The notes: generated by a model not told the origin, from the sequence alone. A stretch of DNA of 41,465 bases from Clostridiales bacterium (GCA_019420945.1 JAHZGF010000064.1:17973-59437), one strand, 5' to 3'; shown: positions 24,705 through 33,062, counted from the stretch's first letter. Made by a program: numbers and translations.

Positions 24705-24958
24705 CAGCCCGCGTAGTTGAACATCTCCTGAATCCGCTGGGTGACGGTGGGCATGACGGTGTCGTCCAGCACAGCGTACAGACCGGCCAGCACCAGGGCG
24801 CCCAGAACGACGGCGATCAGCACCTTGACGGCGGTATCGATGTAGCCCTCGCCGGCGTTGCCGCTGACAGCCCGGCTGTGGAAGGCGGCGATGGAAGACT
24901 TGTAGCTGGCGGCGGTGGTCTTGGCGGTGTTGGCGATGTTCTTAAACAGCTTCTTCAT
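24704..24958 (-). CDS. flp: Flp-type IVb pilin
   Basis: An 84-residue major pilin: basic leader of about 35 residues, AGEGYID cleavage region, hydrophobic helix TAVKVLIAVVLGALVLAGLYAVL, and a short tail. The leader is longer than usual for Flp. AGGAGG precedes the ATG at 24958; the frame extends 9 codons further without a better site. It is the first gene of the Tad-type block and follows a terminator, so its own promoter is expected in 24959-25070. That gap holds an AATCAA-TT-TTGATT dyad that could be an operator, but no convincing promoter. Confidence 0.88.
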   Translation of the reverse strand: MKKLFKNIANTAKTTAASYKSSIAAFHSRAVSGNAGEGYIDTAVKVLIAVVLGALVLAGLYAVLDDTVMPTVTQRIQEMFNYAG

Positions 24959-25069
24959 GAAAAATACCTCCTGTAAGTAAATCAATTTTGATTGTTTGTG
25001 GATGGCTTGATGATGTAGGTTCGGTCACAGTCTTCCTGATGCGGGAGGGCTGCGGCTACGCCCTGACAA

Positions 25070-25104
25070 GGTAAAGGCCGGACGATGGGCAAACGTCCGG
25101 CCTA
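25070..25104 (-). terminator. Terminator at the end of the accessory block
   Basis: AGGCCGGACG (25075-25084) pairs perfectly with CGTCCGGCCT (25094-25103) around 9 bases; on the minus strand TTTAC follows. The stem overlaps the stop codon of the YodL-domain gene. The T-run is short, so readthrough into the pilus genes is possible. Confidence 0.65.
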
Positions 25105-25659
25105 CATGGTCATTTCAATACATTCTGCTTGCTCCTGACTCTGGCTGAACTGGATGGGACGAAAGCCCACCCGGTCGCAGTAATAAAACTCGCTGCCGGA
25201 AGCGTCGTAAAGCTCCACCACATCGGACAGTGCCATTCGGTATCCCCGGTATCCGGGAGGAGGGCTATCCCTGCAGATGGCATAGATCCGCTCCAGATCA
25301 TTGGTTCCCAGATTCCCTTCGAATACCTGGGTATAGTTGCCGGCATCCGGTTCTCCGAACTTTTTGACCAGATCCTCATATCCGATGAAACGCATGGTGA
25401 CATCCACATCTTTTCGGAGCTGCCAGATGCGGCAGCCCTTCTGCGGCTGACCCAGCTCCTCACCGGGTACCTCACCGGCAGTCAGGCGGTCGAATACGCC
25501 CTCCTCCCACTGGGGAGCCAGGTTCATTCTGGCCAGATAACGGGACAGCTCATCGGTCTGGAACATTTCGTCCACAACGGCGGTGCTGTCCTTTACATAG
25601 CCCACCATATTGCCATAGAAGATCAGGCGGTTTTGGTTGTCTACTGTGAAACGAATCAG
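25102..25659 (-). CDS. YodL-domain accessory protein, probable CTG start
   Basis: A 185-residue protein. Residues about 80-175 match the YodL domain I know from Firmicute elements: CRIWQLRKD..., NYTQVFEGNLG, LERIYAICR, RMALSDVVELYDASGSEFYYCDRVGF. The first ATG (25608) would remove IRFTVDNQNRLIFYGN, which I recall as the normal start. The only suitable codon after an in-frame TGA is CTG at 25659, with GGAGGTGA 6 bases upstream, so a CTG start is inferred. It ends CIEMTM. The role of YodL proteins is unknown; it is the last gene of the accessory block. Confidence 0.75.
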   Translation of the reverse strand: MIRFTVDNQNRLIFYGNMVGYVKDSTAVVDEMFQTDELSRYLARMNLAPQWEEGVFDRLTAGEVPGEELGQPQKGCRIWQLRKDVDVTMRFIGYEDLVKKFGEPDAGNYTQVFEGNLGTNDLERIYAICRDSPPPGYRGYRMALSDVVELYDASGSEFYYCDRVGFRPIQFSQSQEQAECIEMTM

Positions 25660-25688
25660 GGTGCATCACCTCCTTCCGGACAACCGGT

Positions 25689-26048
25689 TTACATCTGCTG
25701 ACTCATAGCCTGCTCGGGAGCGTCGCTTTTCTGCTCCTGCTGCTCCTGGAGCTTCTGCTCGTAAGCGTCGTTGACCGCCTCCACCAGCGCGGTCCGTGCC
25801 TCGGCGGTAATGGCGTGGAAGGTGTCGTTGTATTTGGTTTCGCCATTTTTCTTGTAGGACTCCTGGGGCATGGAGATGAAGCGCCCCTTGTCGGACTCAA
25901 TGACCCGGATGCCGTGGACGGCAAAGGCGCCGCCGATGGTGGCGCTGGCATAGGCTTTGGTCTTGAAGTCCCCATCCACCATACGGTCGATTCGCGCCTC
26001 CACCTGGGGCGTGGGGGTTTCCTGCTGCTTTTTCTTCTGTGTTGCCAT
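25689..26048 (-). CDS. SpoVG-family protein
   Basis: A 119-residue homologue of SpoVG, a small nucleic-acid-binding regulator. ASATIGGAFAVHGIRVIESDKGRFISMPQ is the family core, followed by a helix EARTALVEAVNDAYEQKL and a Gln/Glu-rich tail ending AMSQQM. Chromosomal SpoVG is about 95 residues, so both the basic N-terminus and the tail are extra. Element-borne copies are common; it may alter host gene expression after entry. The Met tail is shared with other accessory proteins. Confidence 0.88.
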   Translation of the reverse strand: MATQKKKQQETPTPQVEARIDRMVDGDFKTKAYASATIGGAFAVHGIRVIESDKGRFISMPQESYKKNGETKYNDTFHAITAEARTALVEAVNDAYEQKLQEQQEQKSDAPEQAMSQQM

Positions 26049-26070
26049 GTGACAAATCTCCTTTCTTTCT

Positions 26071-26796
26071 TTACATGGATGGATGACTCATTTCGAGACC
26101 GGCGGGCGATTCCTGCCGGAGTTGCTCCAGCCGCTCTCTGGCCCAGTCGGGCAGATGCTCCTCCCGGAGAATGCCGATAAAGTCGCTGCGGTTCCAGCGT
26201 GTCTGCTCTCCATCGCCAAGACAGGTGGCGTATACCGCTCTGCCTGCGGCGGTGGGGACGCAGCCAAAGCCGCCGGTGGCCAGCCAGAGCTGATTTTCCG
26301 GCGCCCAGCAGGACTCCTTCAGTGTGAACGGACTCATGACCAGCACCTTGCCCTCCAGATTTTGGCCGGTCATATCGTCGCACTGGGAGCCGGTGAACAG
26401 CTTCAGCTCTGCCTGTGCCTTGCGGAAGTCGTTGACGAAGCCGTCCAGCACGGCGGGGTGGCTCTCCACGGTAAACTCATAATTGCGGTCGCTGGGCGGG
26501 ATGAAGGTGGAGGCGGCCCACGCTTTGTTTTGCGGGCTGAATCGTCCGTCGTACTGCTTTTGCTGAAGCGTGGCGGACAGCACCCACCCCACACGTTTGA
26601 ATCCGAAATTATCGATGACACTTCTGGCGCAGTCACGGTCCAGGTGCATCCCATCAAAGCCCCGGCGGATGGATTCCTCGATGGCCTGCTTACAGGCGAT
26701 GTTCTCCAAGTGGCTTGCCCGCCAGAGGGCCACCTCGTTTTGCCGTTTGGCCTCGGCGAAGGAACTGAGATAGAGGTAGGCGTGGTCTTTAGTCAT
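26071..26796 (-). CDS. DUF3849-like accessory protein with Met tail
   Basis: A 241-residue protein. The first 100 residues (AYLYLSSFAEAKRQNEVALWRASH ... ACKQAIEE ... GFKRVGWVLSATLQQKQYDGRFSPQNKAWA) match my memory of DUF3849. The second half has a GKVLVMSPFTLKESCW stretch and is otherwise unknown. It ends EMSHPSM. The ATG at 26796 overlaps the upstream gene end by 8 bases; a TTG 18 bases earlier has weaker support. Its place among antirestriction genes suggests a role in establishment in the recipient. Confidence 0.72.
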   Translation of the reverse strand: MTKDHAYLYLSSFAEAKRQNEVALWRASHLENIACKQAIEESIRRGFDGMHLDRDCARSVIDNFGFKRVGWVLSATLQQKQYDGRFSPQNKAWAASTFIPPSDRNYEFTVESHPAVLDGFVNDFRKAQAELKLFTGSQCDDMTGQNLEGKVLVMSPFTLKESCWAPENQLWLATGGFGCVPTAAGRAVYATCLGDGEQTRWNRSDFIGILREEHLPDWARERLEQLRQESPAGLEMSHPSM

Positions 26797-27232
26797 TGGC
26801 TTTCCCACTTTCAAGGATCGCCTTGGTCAGCGCATCGCTCCATGTGGTCTTGTGGTCATCGGATACCACCAGAACAGCGCCGTCCACGCTGAACACACAG
26901 AGGTTATCGTACAGGATGCCGGCATCCGCAAAGGCTTCGGCGGGGATGGGGAGCATATCTTCATCGCAGCCGTGGCAGCCGTCGCACATATCCCCATCGT
27001 CCTCCTGGGCCTCCCAGTCGGCCAGCATATCCTCCATCAGGCTGTGGGCCAGTCGCAGCAGAGTTGTCGTGGCGGCAGCCTTCTCCGCAGGCTCCATCTC
27101 CTGCTTGAGCAGGACGATGGCGTTTTCCAGGGTGTGCAGCTCCAGCGTTTCCTCCCTGTCCAGCCCGCTTAAGGTCAGGGCGGCGGGCTGGATGACGGCC
27201 TTGCCGTCGCTTGTGTACTTGATAAATGTCAT
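26789..27232 (-). CDS. Unknown acidic protein with a CxxCxxC cluster
   Basis: A 147-residue acidic protein. The N-terminal strand region TFIKYTSDGKAVIQP is followed by helices and then DMCDGCHGCDEDMLPIPAEAFADAGI. The three closely spaced cysteines plus His could hold a metal ion. The stretch IPAEAFADAGI... resembles the AbrB-like sentence found in element proteins, but I cannot confirm it. GGAGG lies 7 bases before the ATG. No Met tail is present, unlike its neighbours. Confidence 0.62.
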   Translation of the reverse strand: MTFIKYTSDGKAVIQPAALTLSGLDREETLELHTLENAIVLLKQEMEPAEKAAATTTLLRLAHSLMEDMLADWEAQEDDGDMCDGCHGCDEDMLPIPAEAFADAGILYDNLCVFSVDGAVLVVSDDHKTTWSDALTKAILESGKAND

Positions 27233-27234
27233 GT

Positions 27235-28215
27235 TCATTCCTCCTGTTTGAGTTCTTTTGTGGGTTCATGGATCAGGGTGTATTTTCCCTCCTCCTCATC
27301 CGCGGCAGACAGGTTGAAAAGGTTGAGCTGCCAATGCCTTGCGGAATTGTGGCGGCGGGGGTCGTAATTGGTGATGACGATCTCCTCATACTCGCTTCCG
27401 GCCTTCTGCGACATGCTGTTGGGGCGAGTGGTGTGGAAGATGTAAAACTCCTTGTACAGCTCCACGATGAAGGGGCAGTAGTTGTAGGACACCATCACAT
27501 ACCCCTGGCACTCCAGAAGGGCGTCGTGGAGGCGCTGATGATCTTCCTTGGGAAACACCGCCGCATAACAGTCCTCCGCATCGTAATAGGGCGGATCAAA
27601 ATACAGAAATGCGTCTGGCCGGTCGTACTGACGGGCGACCTCCACACAGTCCTTGTTTTCGATGACGACATTTGCCAGCCTGCGGGAGCACTCCCAAATC
27701 AGGTAGAAGAAACGGCGGATGTCGCAGGATTTTCCGGCAAAGGACTTGGCACCGCCGCTGAAGCTGTATCGGATCAGCTTGAAAAAGTCGGCGGCCCGCC
27801 GCACATCGCCGCGAGGCGCCCGTTCCAGCATCATCCTTCGGATGGTCTCGGCATCCGGCGGCTCCAGATACCGCTCCGTCAGCTCCATCTCCTCGTCCAG
27901 ATAGTCATCGGTGAATTCCTCTTTGGAGAAGAACTTATACAGCACATTGAAATCGTCGCGTGTATTCAGCGGCAGAAAACCCAACTCCAGCAGAAGCGCC
28001 ATGGTCCTGTTTTTGACACAGCAGAACAGGTTGGTCAGGTCACTGTTGAAGTCGTTGTAGACCTCCATACATCCCGGCTGGATGGGGCGGCTCAGGGTCA
28101 CTGTGCCGCTGCCGCCGAACACATCAATAAACCGGGAATACCGCGAGGGAGACAGCTTTCGGATCAGCCACAGCAGCTTGCTTTTACCGCCCACCCAGGG
28201 GATGAAGCTTTTCAA
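27235..28215 (-). CDS. Dam-type DNA adenine methylase
   Basis: A 326-residue D12-class N6-adenine methylase: start KSFIPWVGGKSKLL, AdoMet motif DVFGGSGTV (31-39) and catalytic DPPY at 207-210. It begins with TTG overlapping the previous stop (TTGA). No restriction endonuclease is nearby, so it is an orphan methylase, likely protecting the element or changing host expression. Together with the cytosine methylase and ArdA-like proteins it forms an anti-restriction set. Confidence 0.9.
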   Translation of the reverse strand: MKSFIPWVGGKSKLLWLIRKLSPSRYSRFIDVFGGSGTVTLSRPIQPGCMEVYNDFNSDLTNLFCCVKNRTMALLLELGFLPLNTRDDFNVLYKFFSKEEFTDDYLDEEMELTERYLEPPDAETIRRMMLERAPRGDVRRAADFFKLIRYSFSGGAKSFAGKSCDIRRFFYLIWECSRRLANVVIENKDCVEVARQYDRPDAFLYFDPPYYDAEDCYAAVFPKEDHQRLHDALLECQGYVMVSYNYCPFIVELYKEFYIFHTTRPNSMSQKAGSEYEEIVITNYDPRRHNSARHWQLNLFNLSAADEEEGKYTLIHEPTKELKQEE

Positions 28216-28550
28216 GCGGTATCACCGCCCTCCAGCGGAAGGGATATCTGTCCGCTGTCGATGGATTGCTCCAGCGCCTTGGTGAGACCGCGTTCCGCGT
28301 GGGCGATCTTCTTGATCCGGCTCCGGAGCTGCCGGATCGTTCTGCGCAGTTCTTCCTCAGTACCGGCGTAATAATAGCCGGAAGCCGAGCTGCAGATGGG
28401 GACGCCATCCCCACGCAGGCTGTTGATCAACCGGCGCAGGTCGGGGCCGCGGATCTGGAAAGCTGCCTCCAGCTCCCGGCTGGATACGACCCTTTCCGCT
28501 CCCTTGTGATAGGTCTTCAGGTACGCAGCGATGGGGTTTGTCGTGGTCAT
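28212..28550 (-). CDS. Winged-helix-like regulatory protein
   Basis: A 112-residue protein. VVSSRELEAAFQIRGPDLRRLINSLRGDGVPICSSASGYYYA has the shape of a helix-turn-helix followed by a wing, as in phage and element regulators. A coiled basic helix follows. AAGGAG precedes the ATG, and the strong terminator at 28589-28631 lies just upstream, so this gene starts a new transcript segment with the Dam-type methylase. It may regulate that group. Confidence 0.72.
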   Translation of the reverse strand: MTTTNPIAAYLKTYHKGAERVVSSRELEAAFQIRGPDLRRLINSLRGDGVPICSSASGYYYAGTEEELRRTIRQLRSRIKKIAHAERGLTKALEQSIDSGQISLPLEGGDTA

Positions 28551-28588
28551 GCGGGCTCCTTTCCGGGGCTGTCACCCGAAAAGAGCGC

Positions 28589-28631
28589 AAAAAATCAGGG
28601 GCCGTTTGTCCCTTTCGGGTAACGGCCCCTG
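28589..28631 (-). terminator. Strong intrinsic terminator
   Basis: Minus-strand CAGGGGCCGTT pairs perfectly with AACGGCCCCTG, with an inner CCC-GAAA-GGG hairpin. ATTTTTTG follows. It lies downstream of the 28700-29737 gene and splits the accessory block. Confidence 0.9.
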
Positions 28632-28699
28632 TGGTGTTCAGGCTATTTCATTTCTTATTTCATCACCTCCGTTGCGGCGGCTGGTCTGTGGGTGGCTTT

Positions 28700-29737
28700 T
28701 CACATGGACATGGTCGGCTCCATATCCGGCTGACTGTACTCATAGACCAGCTCTGTGCCGTTCCAGGATACGAAGCCATGCGCAGCGGCGGACAGACCCA
28801 TGTTCTTCATCCTCTGGTTGGCATACCCCTCCGCATCAAAGCAGGAGGCAAGCAGCTCGTCCCTGGGGTATACGCCGTCCCGTTTCGCCAGCTCTTTTCC
28901 GAAATCGGCGAGTTCCATGTCACGGGGCATGAAGTGATAGCAGTGGAGGTTCTGTGCCAGATCCAGGGCGTAATCCAGACGGTGGCAATCCTCCAGCTCC
29001 ATCACAGCCTGCCATTTATCCAGCCACTGGGGTCCTCCCTGCCCCTGTTCCGCCCAGACATAGCCGAAGTCGATGGCGTGACGGACGAGTTCCGCTGCGG
29101 AGCCGTACTGAGAGAGGATGTCCTTCAGCTGCGGGAGGCAGCAGCCCACATCCACAGCAATGCACTCGCTCAAAGACTCCACCTCCAGTGCGTCCAGCGC
29201 CAGGAGAAGCTCGTCCGGGTGTGCGGCATCCATATACTCGCCGGTGTCCGGGAATCCCACCCACACGCCGTCCGTATTGAAGCGGCTTGCCAGCCTGACT
29301 CGGATACCGTAGTCGCCTTTGTCGGGATTCAGCGTCGGGGCGCCATCCAGAAACGGATCGATCAGGGAGGTGACCCTGATGAAGTGCCCGTCGCAGAAGG
29401 TGTTCCCACCTTTCTGGCGGTAAGCTGCCCCCACTTTCTCCGGGTCAAGAAATGCACGTGCCTGGGAGGCAGGGCGCTGGATCTGTTCCATGATAAATTT
29501 GCCAAGTCGGGCATCGTCCCCGGCGCCGTAGAACAGGTCGTAGTGATCCAATTGACTGGCAATCAGCATCACATCGCAGGTCATCCTCGGCTGCTCGATC
29601 TGCATGGCCCCTCGGAACAGGAGACTTTCTTTGACCGTCATGTTCTCGAACCGCCGCTCCAGCCAGTCGTGCTGGGACTTGGTCATTTCAAAGCCGTCCA
29701 GGAGATCAAGGAGCCGCCTGGTTTGCCGATTTGCCAT
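28700..29737 (-). CDS. ArdA-like antirestriction protein, two modules, Met tail
   Basis: A 345-residue acidic protein with two ArdA-type C-terminal modules. One lies around 50-125 (IASQLDHYDLFYGAGDDARLGKFI ... GGNTFCDGHFI). The other lies near the end (ALDLAQNLHCYHFMPRDMELADFGKELAKRDG ... FDAEGYANQ). ArdA proteins mimic DNA and block type I restriction enzymes. It ends MEPTMSM. The ATG at 29737 overlaps the upstream stop by one base and GGAG is well spaced. The family call rests on pattern memory, so it is moderately sure. Confidence 0.7.
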   Translation of the reverse strand: MANRQTRRLLDLLDGFEMTKSQHDWLERRFENMTVKESLLFRGAMQIEQPRMTCDVMLIASQLDHYDLFYGAGDDARLGKFIMEQIQRPASQARAFLDPEKVGAAYRQKGGNTFCDGHFIRVTSLIDPFLDGAPTLNPDKGDYGIRVRLASRFNTDGVWVGFPDTGEYMDAAHPDELLLALDALEVESLSECIAVDVGCCLPQLKDILSQYGSAAELVRHAIDFGYVWAEQGQGGPQWLDKWQAVMELEDCHRLDYALDLAQNLHCYHFMPRDMELADFGKELAKRDGVYPRDELLASCFDAEGYANQRMKNMGLSAAAHGFVSWNGTELVYEYSQPDMEPTMSM

Positions 29738-30915
29738 CACATCATCTCCATTCCGGCCTTCTCTGCCTGCATTTCTTCGCTGCGGATCGGCTCGCCATCC
29801 CTGCGCTGGACCAGCCCATAGGGGGTCAGCAGTGCGTTGTTTGACGCCATGACATCCTTGCCGTAGCTGTAGAGGACAATGTGCTTTTGCAAAATAGACC
29901 GGGAATGCTCATCCACAATGAAGCGAAGCTCCTCTACGGCCACCTCCTCGGGGGTCCGCTGATCCGGCTCGATCAGGTAGTCATCCAGATTTTCCGCAAT
30001 TCGGACAGCGGCAGCGATATCGTGACAATCCGCCGCAAGGATAACCGCCTTGTATGTGGAGAGGTCTCCTTGCGCGACCATCTCCTTGAAGCATTTGGCC
30101 AACTCGTTCAGTTCGTGAACATCATTGCAGTCCATGCTTTCCAGAAGCGCGGGCATCGCGCTGTCCTCCACCTGGACAGACATTTCCGACCATGAGGCGC
30201 CTCCGTAAGCCTCCAGAACAGCGTCCAGCCGTTCCTGCGTAGCGGGCAGATCCAGGCACATCCTGTTGTCCGGCTGCTCATCGGAGTGGGAGGGACACTT
30301 GCCGACCGTCAGGCGGATGCCATATTCCGGCGCTTCGGGGATCAAGGCCAGGCTGTCATATACCTGCTTCAGCTCGTTGTGCTGCGTGACATAACCACCG
30401 TTTGCAAAGACGCCGCCCTCCTCAAATCGGGCGTTTCTGCCGAGCTTCTCAAAGTCCAGGTACTCGAAGATGGGGTCGGGGACTTTGTCAAGTGCGGGGA
30501 TGAAATCATTCTCGGCGTAGAATCTGCCCAGCTGCTCATCCGTTGAGGCGTTGACCACGTGGCAGCAGTCTGTGCTGTAGGCCAGATCGATCATGGTGGC
30601 AACACTGATGGGGCCGTACTTTTTGGCCACCTCCATGTTGAACAGCCCTTCAAAGGCAGTCTTTTCTCTGCCGTTCATCTGTCCCAGACAGGTTGCCAAA
30701 GCGTTAAGCTGATAGAGATCGCATTCATGGGCCAAATGGTCTTGCAGGAAGACAAAGCCATGGTGTTCGAGGAATTCCCATCTCGGCTTTTCGCCCAGCG
30801 TCATCTGAAGCTTGTCCAGCGCATCCAGAAGGCCGTAGTAGGTAGCCGGAAGCTCCAGCTCGCACCACCGGTTCGTCTTCTCCCCGAACAGCTCCACACG
30901 AAACACTTTATCCAA
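29737..30915 (-). CDS. ArdA-like antirestriction protein, two modules, Met tail
   Basis: A 392-residue acidic protein. The first half has LNALATCLGQM ... HVVNASTDEQLGRFYAEN ... YLDFEKLGRNARFEEGGVFANGGYV. The second has ELNELAKCFKEM ... AAVRIAENLDDYLIEPDQRTPEEVAVEELRF ... LLTPYGLV. Both follow the ArdA plan (helical acidic stretch, aromatic YxDxEKxG, Gly turn). TTG start at 30915 with GGGAGG, overlapping the previous gene end by 8 bases. Ends KAGMEMM. Likely protects entering DNA from host restriction. Confidence 0.75.
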   Translation of the reverse strand: MDKVFRVELFGEKTNRWCELELPATYYGLLDALDKLQMTLGEKPRWEFLEHHGFVFLQDHLAHECDLYQLNALATCLGQMNGREKTAFEGLFNMEVAKKYGPISVATMIDLAYSTDCCHVVNASTDEQLGRFYAENDFIPALDKVPDPIFEYLDFEKLGRNARFEEGGVFANGGYVTQHNELKQVYDSLALIPEAPEYGIRLTVGKCPSHSDEQPDNRMCLDLPATQERLDAVLEAYGGASWSEMSVQVEDSAMPALLESMDCNDVHELNELAKCFKEMVAQGDLSTYKAVILAADCHDIAAAVRIAENLDDYLIEPDQRTPEEVAVEELRFIVDEHSRSILQKHIVLYSYGKDVMASNNALLTPYGLVQRRDGEPIRSEEMQAEKAGMEMM

Positions 30916-32005
30916 GGGTCATCCCTCCCATCGTCGTTCCATGCTCCATATCATTCGCCTCGTCCGGGGGACAAGGCTCACTCATTTTGCCGGAACTCCT
31001 CTCCCCACCGAACCCGCTGTGCCGGGCTTCGGCGGGGGCCCCGGTTTGTACATAGTCTTCCTGGTACTTGGCGGGGTCAGCGCCGGGGGCATCCCAGCCG
31101 CACATACTGCCCACCTCCATGGCCTGCCGCTGAATGGGGCTGACTCCCAGTTTTTCGTTCAGCTCGTCCGCCAGCTCCACATTTTTCTCCTTGTCGCCGG
31201 TGTCCCAATCGGAGGGGTAGTAGCCGGTCTCGCCCCGGCGGATGCAGATGAGATCGCCGGTGGACCTGAGGGTGGAGAAGCACATCTCCGGCAGGCCGTC
31301 TGCCACTCTGGGCGCGAACTGCTCCGCCTCGGTTCGGATGTCCCAATTGTCCTCCATGCTCCACAGGTGGACATACAGCTCGTCGTCGCCGACGCAGATC
31401 TCCCGCTGTTCGAAACCCTCGCCCCAGCCATCCGAGGCCTGGCCGGAGACGTACTCCTTCAGGGTGGTCAGATCTTCCGGGGTGAGGGCGCCGACCACCC
31501 GGCACTCAGCCACGCCCCATAGCCGGCCGTTCCGCTCCTCGACGGTGAACACGGCGGATTTGACCTTCTGGTTGACGCTGTCATCCTTGCCATACCAGTG
31601 CATGATGCCGCTCTCGGCTTCTTCCGGCATCCGGTTGTTGATCAGGGCTCTGAGGATCTCGCCCTCATAGCACCGCAGCAGCCTTCCGTCCAGCGGGGTG
31701 CTGTCGTCCTCCATCTCCCCATACTCGTTGCGGGTGTAGAGATCGGCGGTCAGGGGCATATACAGCTTCAGGGTGGTGGGCTCGGGCGGCAGAACGGTGA
31801 AGCTGTCCTCACCGATGATCAGCGCCAGGGTTCTGCCGTTGTCCCACTTCATGTGGAACTGCCCAGCATCGTCGATGTAGTCCAGAGTCCCTGTGCTGCC
31901 CGGCTCCAGCGGGGCATACGGGTCTTTCATCTCTCTGAGCTTGATCCTCGAACCTGCGGGGAACTGTTCCCGCAGGAAGTCCAGCCATTCTTTTGGTGCT
32001 GACAT
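30908..32005 (-). CDS. DUF4314-like accessory protein
   Basis: A 365-residue protein. The first 70 residues (LREQFPAGSRIKLREMKDPYAPLEPGSTGTLDYIDDAGQFHMKWDNG) match DUF4314, an SH3-like small domain. The remaining part, with AVFTVEERNGRLWGVAECRV and GYYPSDWDTGDKEKNVELAD, is typical of element proteins but without known function. The last 45 codons contain a hairpin related to the one at the methylase start. The end is Met-rich (TTMGGMTLG). GGAGGAATG precedes the ATG and overlaps the upstream stop. Confidence 0.75.
   Translation of the reverse strand: MSAPKEWLDFLREQFPAGSRIKLREMKDPYAPLEPGSTGTLDYIDDAGQFHMKWDNGRTLALIIGEDSFTVLPPEPTTLKLYMPLTADLYTRNEYGEMEDDSTPLDGRLLRCYEGEILRALINNRMPEEAESGIMHWYGKDDSVNQKVKSAVFTVEERNGRLWGVAECRVVGALTPEDLTTLKEYVSGQASDGWGEGFEQREICVGDDELYVHLWSMEDNWDIRTEAEQFAPRVADGLPEMCFSTLRSTGDLICIRRGETGYYPSDWDTGDKEKNVELADELNEKLGVSPIQRQAMEVGSMCGWDAPGADPAKYQEDYVQTGAPAEARHSGFGGERSSGKMSEPCPPDEANDMEHGTTMGGMTLG
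30995..31051 (-). other. Second copy of the conserved hairpin, inside a coding region
   Basis: Minus-strand CCCCGCCGAA pairs with TTCGGTGGGG and the inner CCCG with CGGG (plus 31003-31037). GGGGCCC precedes and GAGAGGAG follows, as in the copy at 14059-14093. Two stem positions differ between copies and both keep pairing. Confidence 0.5.
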
Positions 32006-33016
32006 TTACATTCCTCCCATATTCATATTTTGGCCGGGATTGTTTTCATAGTCCGCAAGAGAATGGGGATTTTCTTCGCCATAAAGGTCGAAGAGGATGT
32101 CATCCACCTGTTTGCGGACAGCCGGGTCATCCGTCAGAGTCTCATACCGGAAACCCGTCACATCCCGATACGGCAGTTCCTGCCGGATGGCAGCCAGATA
32201 GGTTTGGGGATCGTGATACTCCCGCTGTTCCCCATTGGCAAAGGTCGCACGCCCCACGGCCCTGTTCTGCTGGGCCATCTGCTGCTGACGCAGGTCATAG
32301 CAGTAGAGATACCCCTGGTAGTCGCCGGGAAACGGGGTGCAGCGCAGGCAGTAGCGGTAATGCTCCGTTTCTGCGATGTAGCCATAACTCCGGCCGTCCT
32401 CGGTGATGGCCCCGCCGTTCCGATAGCAGTAGGCTCTCATCGATGCCAGGTCCTTCAACGGGCCATCGGCACGAAGGGTGTCCACCACTTCCTGAAGGTC
32501 ATCCTTAAATTCCCCGGTGTTGAATTGGTCTTCGTTATGGGGCCACCAGGAATGGTGAAATCCTTTTCCGGAAGAACCGAAATCCATCCGCACATGGCCC
32601 ACTGTACCGGCCTGAAGGTCCCGTTCTTCTTCCACCTGAGAATAGAACAGGCCCGCCTCCTCACGGGAAGCGGGCCTGAGTTTATATTTGGGTGGAGTCT
32701 TCAACCCATACTGTTTGCAAAATTCCGTGAGTGTGATCTCATCGCCGAGAAAATCCAGCGCATCACCAATCTCACGGTAGTCCTGATTATCCGGAAAGGA
32801 AATCGGTTCCGGCACAACGATAGAACCAGCGTGATTAACCACAACCAGAATTTCCAGCGTACAGGGTGAGCCCGGATCATTGTCACTGCCTCGCAGATCA
32901 TATACATGCCAACCGTCCGGCACAGTGTGGGTGTCTACTCGCGCATTGGTGAACAGGGCAGGCTTCCCAAACAGCTCGATATGCTCATACTCCTCAGTCA
33001 TCGCATTGACGCTCAT
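32006..33016 (-). CDS. LPD28-like accessory protein with Met tail
   Basis: A 336-residue protein. Residues about 10-75 (EHIELFGKPALFTNARVDTHTVPDGWHVYDLRGSDNDPGSPC ... VVVNHAGSIVVPEPI) match the LPD28 domain of large polyvalent element proteins. The middle contains a repeated-looking YCYRNGG / YRYCLRC / YLYCYDL aromatic-Cys stretch. It ends QNMNMGGM. Its function is unknown. The 246 bases upstream hold the small membrane peptide gene. Confidence 0.75.
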   Translation of the reverse strand: MSVNAMTEEYEHIELFGKPALFTNARVDTHTVPDGWHVYDLRGSDNDPGSPCTLEILVVVNHAGSIVVPEPISFPDNQDYREIGDALDFLGDEITLTEFCKQYGLKTPPKYKLRPASREEAGLFYSQVEEERDLQAGTVGHVRMDFGSSGKGFHHSWWPHNEDQFNTGEFKDDLQEVVDTLRADGPLKDLASMRAYCYRNGGAITEDGRSYGYIAETEHYRYCLRCTPFPGDYQGYLYCYDLRQQQMAQQNRAVGRATFANGEQREYHDPQTYLAAIRQELPYRDVTGFRYETLTDDPAVRKQVDDILFDLYGEENPHSLADYENNPGQNMNMGGM

Positions 33017-33062
33017 TATTTCACCTCTTTCCCCTTGGTATAGCTACACAACATACCACAGC

